This document shows positions 1 to 12,959 of a DNA stretch of 64,000 bases, piece after piece; the stretch's first letter is position 1; each line of letters opens with the position of its first letter. The position numbers and the translations under genes were made by a program. The stretch is taken from contig OZ023266.1 of NCBI GenBank assembly GCA_964006375.1, positions 156,743,792 through 156,807,791 of the forward strand. The letters are read 5' to 3'. Origin of the DNA: Tillus elongatus. Lineage: Eukaryota > Arthropoda > Insecta > Coleoptera > Cleridae. A model generated the notes under the pieces. The model was given only the letters and a program-made list of their open reading frames with translations, was not told the DNA's origin and did not search any database.

Positions 1-235
1 CAGGGTTTAAGGGGGATATGGCTTCAAGGTGTTAATAAGACAGCTGTCAAGCCCGTTTTCTTCGCATTTGCTGCTCATATTTTCTTTTTACTACCTCCCC
101 TCCCCACTCCTGGTCCTGTAACTTCCTTGGGGGGGTGTGAACAAGAAATTTGTCTTGTGGTTTGTGCATCTAGGGGAGGCTCTAGGCAGTGAACTTCATG
201 TCAAATGTAATGTTCAGGGGGGGAAGGGGTGTCAC
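1..235 (+). repeat. C-rich repeat, half copy of the 15.5-16.3 kb foldback family
   Basis: This stretch matches 16035-16215 in order: a 'gggatatggcttcaag' block, a 'tttctgctcatatttt' block, a run of C-rich sequence, then 'cctgtaacttccttggggg' and 'aagaaatttgtcttgtggtt'. It is one arm only and enters from the window edge, so the other arm may lie outside. No coding capacity is seen. Confidence 0.7.
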
Positions 236-1985
<1,750 letters not shown>

Positions 1986-2032
1986 ATATATTTTTCCCCA
2001 ATGCCTGCTCGACCGAGGTTAAAGAAACTAGG

Positions 2033-2064
2033 CCCTAGGCCTCAGATCTCTCTGAGGCCTAGGG
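2033..2064. repeat. Perfect 14-bp hairpin palindrome
   Basis: CCCTAGGCCTCAGA at 2033-2046 is followed by a 4-nt loop (TCTC) and its exact reverse complement at 2051-2064. It lies just upstream of the 70-bp minisatellite and shares the 'gaggcc' vocabulary with it. Confidence 0.85.
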
Positions 2065-2150
2065 TTGAACACACTGAGACCTCACAGACGATCTCCGGCG
2101 AGATTTGGGGAGTAGGCAGATTGAGGCCCCGTAATCGAGCTACAACCCAA

Positions 2151-2356
2151 CCCACCTTTGTCCACCGCTCTAAGGAGTAGGCATATTGAGGCCTTAGAGT
2201 GTCCTTACATATTTCCTTAACCTACCTTTGTCCACCACTCCAAGGAGTAGGCATATTGAGGCCTTAGAGTGTCCTTACATATTTCCTTTACCCACCTTTG
2301 TCCACCACTCTAAGGAGCAGATTGAGGCCTTAGAGTGTCCTTACATATTTCCTTTA
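2151..2356 (+). repeat. 70-bp minisatellite, about 2.9 copies
   Basis: The block 'cctttgtccacc' recurs at 2155, 2225 and 2295, giving a 70-bp period. Each unit contains 'ttgaggccttagagtgtcc' and ends 'cttacatatttcctt'. The third unit lacks about 5 bp. A partial, older unit lies just upstream at 2103-2150. Open frames crossing it are repeat artefacts. Confidence 0.9.
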
Positions 2357-2442
2357 CCTCTTGAAAATGGCTCTAAAACAGGATCCGAAACGTCGAGTTT
2401 CCATAGATTCTGGACGCGGTTTAACCCGAGAACCAAATATGT

Positions 2443-2712
<270 letters not shown>

Positions 2713-2838
2713 GGCCTTTTTATAAATATATATACACGGGGGTCACTTTTAACTGGCTCACTATTGGGATCTTCCAAACCATGAAAGATACAGTCCGTTA
2801 AATTTACAAAATGTACACAAAAAAAACGAGCGCCATTT

Positions 2839-3100
2839 TATGGTTGACAAAGGAAAGGAGGTCGGCAGTTGATCTGCTCTGACGGAATCCATACTGCCTG
2901 TCGTGGATTAGACTGTGTTTTTCAAGAAATTTTAGTAATTCGGTGTTTATATACTTTTCCATCATACTTTTCTTGACTGGGATTGTGTAGAAGCGTTTTG
3001 TGAGCTTTGACCGTTTCAAGTCTGGCCTTGTCACAGGATTTAGAGGACCAGGGCTTTTGAGTGGCTGAAGAGATTTTCTTTTTCTTCTTTCTTACATCTA
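2839..3100 (-). pseudogene. Jockey-like LINE fragment (linker fused to RT start)
   Basis: On the minus strand the linker segment ([15 protein letters not shown]) runs into KYINTELLKFLEKHSLI and then DRQYGFRQSRSTADLL, the first conserved block of the reverse transcriptase. In the longer copy at 41.9-43.0 kb these blocks are separated by several hundred bases, so this copy has an internal deletion joining linker and RT start. The palm motifs are absent. The frame stops soon after the RT block, where the sequence leaves the LINE at the 'gcgccattttatgg' repeat. Non-functional. Confidence 0.7.
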
Positions 3101-3106
3101 GTTGGC

Positions 3107-3209
<103 letters not shown>

Positions 3210-3299
3210 CGGTGGTCACTTTTAACTGGCTCACTATTGGGATCTACCAAACCATGAAAAATACAGTACGTTAAATTACAAAATGTACAAAAAAACGAG

Positions 3300-3716
3300 C
3301 GCCATTTTATGCTTATTCATAATTTAAAGACAAATTCTGAATAAACCCTATCATGAAATATCCTGAAAAACTGAACTTTTTTGGTTTATTTCTTTGATAT
3401 CTAATATATTATCAAATCGACTCACTAAAATTGGTGGGTTTCCGTAACCGCTTATGAGCTATGAAACGGGTGGGTTGTAATTTATCTAGGGCTACTATAT
3501 TTTGAGTTTGCATGGCCAATTTTTCTTTTTCTTATGGGCGTCATACTGGATTTTTACCTATTAGATAGAGTAAAAAATTACCATGTATCACACATCTAAC
3601 TTACTTAACCACCTTTAAACCGCCATAAAAAATTCCATAGACACAAATCACGTTGGATTTAGATACCTTCAGCTTTAAATGTAAAATTTCATTGTCTCGA
3701 ATTAAATTACCATGTT
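3300..3716 (+). repeat. Interspersed repeat, direct relative of 7200-7520
   Basis: Shares ordered blocks with 7200-7520: 'gcgccattttatg', 'gaaatatcctgaaaaa', 'gagctat', 'catggccaa' and 'gggtaaaaaatta'. The copies are diverged. The left end of the family is also seen at 2820-2838, where LINE sequence interrupts it. The SINE at 3727 was inserted just downstream. Confidence 0.6.
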
Positions 3717-3726
3717 ATAATTAAAT

Positions 3727-4089
3727 AGCAGCCTCAGTGGTTCAGTGGAAAGGACGTGTGCCTCGGCACCCAAGGGTCCTTTGGTTCTATTACCAGCAGA
3801 AGCGTAAAATTATATTTCAGTACATACTGTAAATTAACACAAATCGAGGTTGTTACATTGTGTTCGAGCAAGTTGAATGTCTTCATGTCCTCCCTTCGGA
3901 GCGGGCGTAAAGCCCTAGGTTCCGTGTACCATGAGATTTTGAATACGTTGTAGATCCCTCTCCTTCTTACACAAATGCTGGGGATCGGCACAATTTCCAG
4001 GATAGTGAGGTGGAAACTGCTCTCTGGCGTCAGTGATTGGCCATGGTCGCAGGAATTGGTTGGCGTTAATAAAACAAAATACAAAAAAC
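3727..4089 (+). mobile_element. tRNA-derived SINE, full length, with 10-bp target duplication
   Basis: The 5' part resembles a pol III promoter: box A-like 'tggttcagtgg' near 3738-3748 and a decayed box B 'ggttctattacc' near 3783-3794. The unrelated body ends in a conserved tail, 'gattggccatggtcgcagg' then 'gcgttaataaaacaaaat'. The target duplication ATAATTAAAT flanks it at 3717-3726 and 4090-4099. A sister copy at 11271-11624 has an intact box B. SINEs are non-coding and depend on a LINE for movement; the partner LINE is not identified. Confidence 0.8.
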
Positions 4090-4448
4090 ATAATTAAATG
4101 AATCTAACCTTTCAGGGGAGTCAAGCAATATATTTCTGACACTGGCCGGTAAATCCCTGCGTTACACACATACAACGAAAATAACATTGAATAGGTAGGT
4201 CGGCAGCCTATTTGTATGCTTTAATAGTATAGGTATTAGGTGGCCTGATCCTATGAAATAAATTCATTAAAGATATGGAATTCAATTTTTATGCTATGTT
4301 GTCGACAGGAAATATCATCATAAAGTAGCAGTAAAAACAATAATCTCCCATTCGTTAAGAAGAAAATTGTAGCAACCACAAGTAAAATTTATTTCAACAC
4401 AAATTCAGAACAATTTATAATCACAATAAAAACTGGTTCGAAATACTA

Positions 4449-4451
<3 letters not shown>
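4090..4451 (+). repeat. Inverted duplicate of 7927-8289
   Basis: From the SINE tail to 'ctggttcgaaatac' this stretch is the near-identical reverse complement of 7927-8289. The SINE's 3' half is included in the homology on both sides, so the duplicated block (about 3.9-4.45 kb) already contained the SINE. The left copy ends at a (TA)n tract. Confidence 0.8.
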
Positions 4452-4539
<88 letters not shown>

Positions 4540-4676
4540 CATATAAAATTTGAAGCTGGCCCCGGATATGTGTTCTCGGGGGCCTAATTAGTGCTCATTT
4601 GAAAGAATTTTATCAAAATTCAAAAGTCGGGTTCTTTTCATTTGTCTTTTTTTTTACAGAAAATTCACTAAAAAGC
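4452..4676 (+). repeat. (TA)n plus hairpin-end half of the modular repeat family
   Basis: (TA)n runs from 4452 to 4538, followed by the family's tail: 'ggccccggatatg', 'gggggcctaattag', 'gctcatttgaa', 'aaaattcaaaagtcgg' and the terminal 'gaaaattcacta' near 4659-4671. The body and the GCAGCAAGTGCG end are missing. Confidence 0.75.
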
Positions 4677-5330
4677 AACGAAACTATATATGTATTTTTG
4701 ACCGTAATCTTGAAAGGTTCGTTAGTTTTCACATCGCTGTCTGGTGCATAAAATATAATGCAATTATTCTAAAGCAAGGATAACCGCAAACCATCGCTTT
4801 TATTGTTTTGTCCGACGAGAACATCACAGAGAAAGGAATGATTAAATGAGACGTCATGTGTGTTAGTTATGCCGACCGAAATTATTATATCGTTCTTGTG
4901 TGTTTGTACTATGTTGTAGATAGAATGTAATTGAGGTGCATGAACGCATTTTCCTGTTTCTTGTCGGTAATATCACACAGATACCTATCAAGATTACTTG
5001 TAGTTTTTCTTGTCGTAATTCCTGTTTAACTTGTGTGATGTACTGACATCCGCGCAAAACGAATACAAGAAACGGCGTTCATGCGGTGCAAATTATTATA
5101 TCTATCTCATGTTACCTTAACGAATATTTTTAATTACATCTAACGCAACAAACATTCAAAATATATTGGACAGTTTAATTCTTAAAGTTAATTAGTTCCC
5201 ATTCTGACTATTAACTTAGGAAATGTAAAGATGTCTTCATTACAACTTTAGATATAAAATTAATTACGGCTTAATACGTAAAAGTCTGACGTCGGATACT
5301 GTAGATGGAAACTGAGACAGAAATCATAGT
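4677..5330. other. No gene or repeat recognised
   Basis: AT-rich sequence without coding signal on either strand that I can recognise. No TIR or tandem structure was noticed. Confidence 0.4.
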
Positions 5331-5985
5331 CACGCAAAAACCACAAAAATAGTAGAGCGTTTCTCTCCAGAGACGTATATCGACAACTAAGTTGCCTTCA
5401 TCAGTAGTTTTTCGCTATTTATAGGAAGATTCAGAATTGGGTCTACTTGATTTTCAATAGTTTTTAATTCTTGCTACCAAAAAAAACTATTAAAAAAATT
5501 CATGCTAATGATCCAAGGATGTGTCTTTAACTTATATTCACTGATTTTTAACTATAAGGGCCCCATTGGCCATAGAGTCGTCAAGAAATCAAAACAAAAC
5601 ATTCGCGCCGCAAAGTGACCAAGAAGTTTGTCTGGACAACTACTGATGAAGACAGTTTCGTTGTTTCGGCTTCACACGAAGTAAAAAATATTTTTCAGTT
5701 TGCGTTAGAATGAAGTTTATTCGATTTTCAATATTTTTAGTTTTTGTTACCAGGAATATACCAAAAATTTATGCTAATGATCCGAGGACGTAGCTTTTAC
5801 ATATATCCACTCATTTTTCCCCATTCGAGTCCTATTGAGTCGTCACGAAATTAAGCTAAAGCATTTGCGCGGTAAAGTATTTTCAAGAGGTTTGTCCGTT
5901 GCCGACAAATATTTTAGGTGGCTGTTGAAGACCGGAAGCATCATTGGAAGGAACTGTTTTAATGAAAATTCGTTAAAAGTCAAGC
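5331..5985. repeat. Degenerate ~275-bp duplication with PLE-terminus-like ends
   Basis: Blocks 'gattttcaatagttttta', 'atgctaatgatccaagga' and 'agtcgtcaagaaat' at 5451-5590 recur in diverged form at 5723-5855. On the minus strand, 5372-5404 reads CTGATGA, one nucleotide, then a GGCAAC/GTTGTC hairpin with a 3-nt loop, the layout of the ribozyme-like PLE termini elsewhere in the window. The downstream GAAA is decayed. On the plus strand 5643-5649 gives another CTGATGA. Confidence 0.45.
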
Positions 5986-6950
5986 GGTGATTAAAAAGCT
6001 ATTAGCCTACTGTAGAAGTAAACAAGTTTTTAAACTAACAAGTTTCATTTTCAAAGAGTCTTCGTTCATCGAACATATTTATTACAGTACAACTTAAAAA
6101 ATTGCTTTATCTTGCTCTGAAAGCCACATTTGAAATACTAAACTGATTTCAATCAAACTTGGTAAAAACGTTGTCTCAGCGAAAACCGAGGTCGAGTTCG
6201 TTAATCAGCCTTTATGGTCAAGTTTTTCTGGTGGAAAATCGTGGAAAACTTTTTGAAAACACTATATTCGTGGAAGTATCAGAGTAATTGGAATGAGACT
6301 TTACATGTGGCTAGAAATGGTGGAAATAAACCTATGTCGTGAATTTTAAGTAAGTTGGTACACAATGTTTAGAGTTTTTTCCAAATTAAAAATAAAACCC
6401 CAAAGACATGCGTTGAAACGACTTATGGTTCAAGTCCAATACCTGACAGACAGAGTGGTTAACTGCCACGCGTAGATTGATTCTTACAACAGGTATAAAC
6501 CATACATCAACGGTAACCAAACTAAATATATACCAGGCAGAAAACATACTACCCGAACCAACAATTGTGAAATCTCGGCCGCAATTATGGAAAATGACAG
6601 ACGACATGAAATTAAAAATTTACCAGGTGATTGTTATTTAACTGGGGGATTCAATCAATTATTAAAATACACTATATTTGTAGCTTTATTAACGGACCCA
6701 AATACAGTTTTAGCGCAGCATAGATATATTATGCTGTCGCATAATATAGCAGAAATTCTCTCTCTCTAAAAATGATTCTAAAATAGTTTCTTCTAGCTTT
6801 AAACTTAAATATAAGACCGAAACAATCGTAGGATGTGTTTCAATGGTAATTCTACTAATTATGTAATTAATAATTGTTACGTGTACTTTGAATATAATAT
6901 CCCGAGCATTAAGCCGATCTACAGTATCACGCAAACAAACCGTTAGTTGA
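5986..6950. other. No gene; old traces of the modular repeat body
   Basis: Around 6150-6240 phrases such as 'aaacttggta' and 'gttcgttaat' recall the body of the (TA)n family ('gatcaaatttggtg', 'gttcgttagccagg'), but too decayed to delimit. Nothing else is recognised. Confidence 0.35.
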
Positions 6951-6954
6951 CGTG

Positions 6955-7040
6955 TGCTTAGATGGCGCAGCGGGCTTCGCGCTTGCCTCCTAAGCAGAAC
7001 GTTACGCGATCGAATCCAGGTCGATGAATGTATGTTTTTT
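6955..7040 (+). repeat. tRNA-like sequence (possible Arg-CCT derived SINE head or tRNA pseudogene)
   Basis: Contains a good box A (TGGCGCAGCGGG, 6963-6974) and a box B-like GATCGAATCC (7008-7017), spaced as in a tRNA gene. The anticodon arm reads cttgc-ctcctaa-gcaga, with CCT in the anticodon position, four of five stem pairs and a typical A after it. The T stem and acceptor stem do not pair well, so this is unlikely to be a working tRNA. Confidence 0.4.
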
Positions 7041-7199
7041 TGTTTTATTTTGACATTTGGAGAAACAATAGTGCACAGATTTCATACGTTTTGAACAAGA
7101 TCTCATTTTCGTTTAAAACGCCTAAATAAGTTTGTCATCTTTGAGTCTGAAATTATAATTTTGTTATTGTTGGTAAAAAGGTAGTTTAATAACAAAAAG

Positions 7200-7520
7200 T
7201 GCGCCATTTTATGGTCATGTATCGTCTGAAAACAAATTCTAGATATATTTTATAGTTACTGAAATATCCTGAAAAAAAACTGAAAACCTGCATACCCTTT
7301 TTACATGTTTTATACTATCAAATCAAATGTCGTTAGAATTGGTTAGTTTCTATAACTAGCTACAAGCTATCGAACAGATAGCTTAGAATTAATCTAGGCT
7401 AACTAAATTTTGTGTTTCCATGGCCAACTTCTGATTTTATTTTGGGTGCCATTTTACACCATTAGGTAGGGTAAAAAATTAAACACGACGTATCTTACTT
7501 AGTTAAATACCTATGTGGTT
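7200..7520 (+). repeat. Interspersed repeat, direct relative of 3300-3620
   Basis: Same order of blocks as the 3.3 kb copy ('gcgccattttatgg', 'gaaatatcctgaaaaa', 'catggccaa', 'gggtaaaaaatta'). Followed directly by a mariner transposase scrap. Confidence 0.6.
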
Positions 7521-7529
7521 CCAGTAAGA

Positions 7530-7835
7530 TGTAGCACCCCCTCATAATGGCCGAATTGTCACTGAGTACTTAAGTCAAAGAATCCCAATCTCTTTGATTG
7601 GGGCTAATGATTCCATACATTGGCCATAACAGTCGTCGTACTTAAATCCTCTGGATTATTCCATCTGGGGAACAGCCAAAAACAAAGTGTTTTATAGATT
7701 AAGCCAAAATCAAGAAAGTTCACCGAAACTTTCCATAGCATTGGACCAAAGACGACCCGAAATGTGAACGGTATGGATTGTCGAACATCACTGTGTATTG
7801 AGCATTTTGAACAAATGATGAAATTTTATAATTAA
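7530..7835 (+). pseudogene. Tc1/mariner-superfamily transposase C-terminal scrap
   Basis: Around 7625-7700 the plus strand encodes SSYLNPLDYSIWGTAKNKV, a decayed form of the SPDLxPLDFFLWG block that carries the third catalytic Asp of this DDE transposase group. Further on, a weak match to the C-terminal helix ends in VEHHC..SILNK. In-frame stops interrupt it and the other two catalytic regions are absent. No TIR was found. A dead fragment; family assignment is from the PLDYSIWG motif. Confidence 0.6.
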
Positions 7836-7926
7836 ATAATTGTTTTCGAGGTAGTACTATGCTTTTAATTTTAACTAATTGTGAATACTTGTTCTTTTCC
7901 CCAGTACAAAGGCAGTTCTTCCAGTA

Positions 7927-8289
7927 CTTGTATTTCGAACCAGTTTTTATTGTGATTATAAATTGTTCTGAATTTGTGTTGAAATAAATTTTACTTGTGG
8001 TTGCTACAATTTTCTTCTTAACGAATGGCAGATTATTGTTTTTACTGCTACTTTATGATGATATTTCCGGTCGACAACAGAACACAAAAATTGAATTCAC
8101 TATCTTTAATGAATTGATTTCATAGGATCAGGCAGATATAGCAGGCCACCTATACTATTAAAGCATACAAATAGGCTGCCGACCTACCTATTCAATGTTA
8201 TATTCGTTGTATGTGTGTAAAGCAGGGATTTACCGGCCAATGTCAGAAAGATTTTGCTTGACTCCCCTTAAATGTTAGATTCATTTAAT
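7927..8289 (-). repeat. Inverted duplicate of 4090-4451
   Basis: Reverse complement of the 4.09-4.45 kb block, from 'gtatttcgaaccag' to the SINE tail junction. Divergence is low by eye, suggesting a fairly recent inverted duplication spaced by about 3.5 kb. Confidence 0.8.
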
Positions 8290-8481
8290 TATGTTTTTTG
8301 TATTTTGTTTCATTAATGCCAACCAATTCCTGCGACCATGGCCAATCACTGACGCCAGAGAACAGTTTCCACCTCACTATCCTGGAAATTGTGCGGATCC
8401 CCAGCCTTTGTATAAGAAGGAAAGGGATCTCCAACGTGCTCAAAATCTCATGTTACACGGAACCGAGGGCTTTACGGATCT
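8290..8481 (-). mobile_element. SINE, 5'-truncated copy
   Basis: Reverse complement of the 3' half of the SINE at 3727-4089, including 'tgcgaccatggccaatcac' and 'cactatcctggaaatt'. It stops at about 8481 where Jockey-like LINE sequence begins, so the LINE piece replaced or interrupted the SINE head. Confidence 0.8.
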
Positions 8482-9275
8482 CTAAAAAATATTAGACTGG
8501 AGAAGTAGAAATCTTGTACAATTCAACTCCACCAAATCTCACTCTTGCTTTATATCTCATAAGAGATACACCAGCCCTAGACCCATCACAATGAACAACC
8601 AAGTTATTGAAAGTAATGAGTCCTTTTCACTTGTTGGCATTTCTGTGGATCGAAGTCTCAATTGGCACCAACATGTCACATCAATTGCAGAAGCGGCTGC
8701 TAAGAAATTAGGTTTCCTCTTCCGGGCTCGTAAATACTTTTCACCGGCTAATCTCTATACCTTATATACTTCACAAATAAGGCCAAACCTCGAATACTGC
8801 TCCCACATCTGGGGTGCTGCTGCCGCTTCTACACTCGCTATCCTGGACTCCACTCAGAAGAGAGCTATACGTCTCATCCCCAAAGGCTGCCATCCCTTGC
8901 CCACCGACGTGTCATTGGTGACCTCTCTCTTTCTCTTTATAGATATATGCACGGGCACTGCTCAGAGGAGCTTTTTTCCATAGTTCCTCCACCTGCTACC
9001 CCCAACAAATCTACCAGAAGAACAGAGCGAATGCATTCTTTTATACTGTCCAGGTCACCAGACATAGAACATCTTGTTATGCCCGCTCTTTTGTCCCGAG
9101 GACTTCCAAGTTGTGAAATTCTTTGCCGGCACATGTTCTTTCTTCTCCTCCGAACCTCCAAACCTTCAAGTCCAGAATTAACCAGTTGCCTCTTTCCTCC
9201 TTGTCGACACCCACGGTACGATAGTATTTAAGCTGTAAGCCCTCGTGGTGTGTTGTTGAAATGTATAAAAAAAAG
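8482..9275 (+). pseudogene. Jockey-like LINE 3' end (RT thumb and C-terminus), copy A
   Basis: Encodes LVGISVDRSLNWHQHV, KKLGFLFRARKYFSP and QIRPNLEYCSHIWGAAAAS, the region after the RT palm in Jockey-superfamily non-LTR elements. After KRAIRLI the frame shifts; a short deletion removes residues that the 46.2 kb copy keeps (GDPTLTQRLPSLAHRRAV). The C-terminal pieces continue in other frames to 'gtacgatagtatttaagc' and the 3' UTR ends near 'gtgttgttgaaatgtataaaa'. The palm with YADD is missing, so this is a 5'-truncated, non-functional copy, abutting a truncated SINE. Confidence 0.85.
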
Positions 9276-10110
9276 AAAGTTATTTTAATCAAATTTTGCA
9301 CACTTTTTGTCCTAATAGGGGGACTTTATTATAAACCAAAATTAAAGTTCTTAGAATATTTGCAGACTGAGTTATGTATTGAAATATGAAGCAATAATGA
9401 AACTTCGCTACCATAATGCATTGGAGGCGTCTTGACTTTTTAATTTTTATTAGGCCATCAAATCTACGAATGTCATAATGTTATATCATGCTCAATCTAT
9501 ATCACATAACATTGTAATAGCTGTACAATGAAAACCAGTAGCAAAGTGCCGATACAAACAATAAACATCGGTCATAGAAAATGAAACGCATCAAGACTGT
9601 ATTCGCTGGCAAATGGCCTAAGTAAATTATCCTATAAAATATCACTTAGATCAAAATACCTGGTACGCACGGTAAATCATAATCTCCCCGGGTAATTTCT
9701 TGTGGGATAAGAGCCGGCTCTAGTAAAGACACCAGGATAACTAATAAACGTTCAGCACATCAAACATAAACTACAGAGAATAATGTCCATTGCTCACAAC
9801 AGACCATTAGAAACACCGCATGTGTGTGTGTACGTGAAGGTGAAGTATTAACATATCCTGGTTACTTATGCTTTCCTTACTTTTAACAGAACTATGCAAG
9901 AAGTGAAGGGCCTATTTATTTCTTACACGATTGCAAAATGTTAGGTGCTTTGTTTTTATTGCTCCACTTGAAAGGTCTGCGGTTCTGGCATTTGTTTATT
10001 TAAAAGAAATTCAATTGAAGCCGGACGTATGTATTTACCCGGTATCCTGAAAAGCGGCAACGTGGAAAGTCCTTATTCAAACAGTTAGAGCAAAACAAAA
10101 CAATATGCTT
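9276..10110. other. No gene; degenerate MITE end at about 9400-9440
   Basis: A decayed inverted form of the GCAGCAAGTGCG terminal motif is visible at 9404-9433 ('ttcgctaccataatgcattg'). The rest holds nothing I recognise. Confidence 0.4.
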
Positions 10111-10112
10111 CT

Positions 10113-10200
10113 CCTTATTAACGTGGTGATTATCCCAAATATGTCGGGCGACGGAAGATCTATCTATAGTACCTTTTCGTAATTGGGAAGGTTTGGCGGA
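10113..10200 (-). pseudogene. Penelope-like element scrap (end of GIY-YIG domain)
   Basis: Reverse complement matches the end of the 24.24-24.40 kb PLE, which encodes [19 protein letters not shown]. Only about 80 bp remain, including the frame for 'DRSSVARHIWDN'. It is too short to function and sits 240 bp from a separate PLE terminus at 10.44 kb belonging to a different PLE family. Confidence 0.65.
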
Positions 10201-10439
10201 AATAAAGAGAAATAGTGAGGCGAGAGTGATAAATCTTTGTAACGGCTATAGAAATGTTTGTGGAAGAAGAAAGAGAAGAAAAAGCAAGATAGATCAAAAT
10301 TCAGACAGTGACATTAAAATAAAATTGTTTTGACAGTTTGATTATTTGAGGATTTTGACAAAATTATGTTAATACAAGCACAAGCAGAGCTTTTTGTAAG
10401 GCATAATGTATAATTTTGACCAGTAATAAATGAGTAATA

Positions 10440-10832
10440 TTACATACAGACTTGGAGACTACTTCTCTGGCTTCACTGTTGGGTTTCGTTTCTGTAGGTG
10501 AAGGGCGTAGCCAGCGCGTTAGCTAACTGGAGCAAGAGGCCCTTATGAATTCTAGATGTTCTTTAACGTTTCTGTGACTAGTTTCGCTGCTTCACAGCAT
10601 TCTCAGACAGATAAAAATTGAATTAGTACGAAATCATGACAACTACAAATAAATATCTATTGCTATGTTAATAAAATACATTAAATTGAAAATAAAATGA
10701 AACACAGATGACGGATGAGGGTTTGAAAATGTCTATGTGATGTATGTCAATACTTAACATAAAAATAGAACTAGCCTATAATAACTATTACAGCAATAAA
10801 ATAAAAAAACATAACAGTTAAAGTTCGGGACG
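10440..10832 (-). repeat. Penelope-like element terminus (family B), solo copy
   Basis: Homologous along its length to 58196-58600, the 3' untranslated end of the family-B PLE. Shared blocks include 'acttggagactacttctctg', 'gtagccagcgcg', 'ctaactggagcaag' and 'gatgtatgtcaata'. It carries a hammerhead-like motif (10571-10611). It ends where a modular repeat copy starts at 10833. Confidence 0.8.
10571..10611 (-). ncRNA. Hammerhead-ribozyme-like motif (PLE family B)
   Basis: On the minus strand: TCTGT (stem I), CTGAGAA in place of CUGANGA, one extra T, stem II GCTG/CAGC with a 5-nt loop, GAAA, then AC-TA-GT (stem III), C as cleavage base, and ACAGA closing a 5-bp stem I. The stem III loop has lost two bases compared with the 58 and 60 kb copies. 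PLEs are known to carry hammerhead motifs; activity here is doubtful because G8 is A. Confidence 0.45.
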
Positions 10833-11270
10833 TAGCAAGTGGATTATGGTAGTGAATTTTTTTTAAATGCTTCAAACTTGGATAACTCAATTTTCAATAA
10901 ACTTAGAAAGTTGAATTTTGGTATGTAGTAACGTCTTTCTTAAGGCAACATAGCCACCAAGTGTCATTAAAATAACTGTGTAATTTTCGGATAAAAAAAT
11001 TTTTTTCGAAAGAAAACTGAACATTTGAAAAACTCAATTTTCTATAAACTTAGAAAGTTTAATTTTGGTATGTAGTAAGGTCTTACCCAAGGCAATATAT
11101 CCATCAAATTTCATTAAAATAGCGTTGTAATTTTCGGAGAAAAAATTTTTTGTCGAAAGAAGACTCAAAATTTTCTCGGAAAACCTGGTCATATTTTCCT
11201 GACTAACGAACTCATCAAAGCCATTAATAAAAGAAAGGCACTTGCCTAGTTTCATCGAAATCGGTTAATT

Positions 11271-11624
11271 GTGTGTTTTGTTTCTTTAACGTCGGCCTAT
11301 TTCCGCGACTATGGCCAATCACCGACGCCAGGGAGCAGTTTCACCTCACTATCCTGGAAATTTTGCCGAAACCCTGCCTTTCTGTGAGGAGGGTCGGGAT
11401 CTTTAACGTGCCCAACATCGCATGGACACGGGACCGACGGCTTTACGCCCCCTCCGAAGGGCGGAACGTGCAGACATTCAACTTGTTCAAATACAATGCC
11501 AGAACCTCGATTGATGTTAATGTTACAGTTTGCACTGAAAAAGTGAAAGGAGTACCATGGGATCGAACCCAGTACCCTTCGGTTCAGAGGCACACGTTCT
11601 TACCCCTGAACCACCGAGGTTCTT
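11271..11624 (-). mobile_element. tRNA-derived SINE, full length, with 14-bp target duplication
   Basis: On the minus strand it starts with a box A-like GGTGGTTCAGGGGTA (11601-11615) and has an intact box B GGTTCGATCCC (11559-11569). The tail is 'tggccatagtcgcggaaat' then 'cgacgttaaagaaacaaaac'. GAAATCGGTTAATT (11257-11270) and GAAATCGATTAATT (11625-11638) are the target duplication, differing at one base. It sits inside a modular repeat copy, so it is younger than that copy. Confidence 0.88.
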
Positions 11625-11674
11625 GAAATCGATTAATTATTTTTTGAGTTATCGGTTGGATACATACATACATA

Positions 11675-11777
<103 letters not shown>

Positions 11778-11879
11778 GTATGTGTGTGGAGTAGTAGTAG
11801 TAGTTGTTGACTTCAGAGTTATTGCCTATTTCCCACAAAAGATATGTATGCAAAACGTTTACTAGATTTTAAAATTATC

Positions 11880-12200
11880 CACAATTTTGTTAGTGACATC
11901 TGGTAGTGTTCGTTAATATCCCATGCGATTCATTTTTTCTAAGGATTTTGTATTGCATGACTTCACATAGCTTATGACATTATACTCGTCGAACCCTTTC
12001 ATTTGACAATCATATCAAGGGTGTTGTAAAGAAAATGGTAACACGCCATCTTGGGGCGTCTGCCATATTGGGTTAAGAATGATATCGCGCGGTTTATCAT
12101 ATTTTACTCGTTAAACTCTTTCATTTGATATCAGTATCAAAGGGGTTGTAAAGGAGCTGCTAACCCGCCATATTGGATTTAGAACAATGTTAGATATACT
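11880..12200 (+). repeat. Degenerate ~120-bp tandem repeat (two units)
   Basis: Two diverged units share 'tactcgt', 'ctttcatttga', 'tatcaagggtgttgtaaag' and 'cgccat(c/a)ttgg'. The same unit is repeated at 39.6-40.5 kb, so this is a dispersed, tandemly organised family of unknown origin. Confidence 0.65.
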
Positions 12201-12298
12201 GTATTGCAGACTTATTCACGGCTTCCAAATTTCAAAGCTAGTAGAATATTTGATTGCAAAATTTGTCACGGGCAGAGAAAGTGAGCTAATAATAAAAA

Positions 12299-12958
<660 letters not shown>

Positions 12959-12959
12959 A

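Noticed and set aside
3734..4084. 116-codon minus-strand frame across 3.7-4.1 kb and its counterparts at 8.3 and 11.3 kb
   Set aside because: These lie within copies of a non-coding SINE and are not conserved as a frame.
5641..5690. Hammerhead-like motif on the plus strand at 5643
   Set aside because: CTGATGA is present, but no convincing stem II or GAAA follows at the right distance.
6955..7040. Functional tRNA-Arg (CCT) gene
   Set aside because: Box A, box B and the anticodon loop look right, but the T and acceptor stems do not pair. A SINE head or pseudogene fits better.
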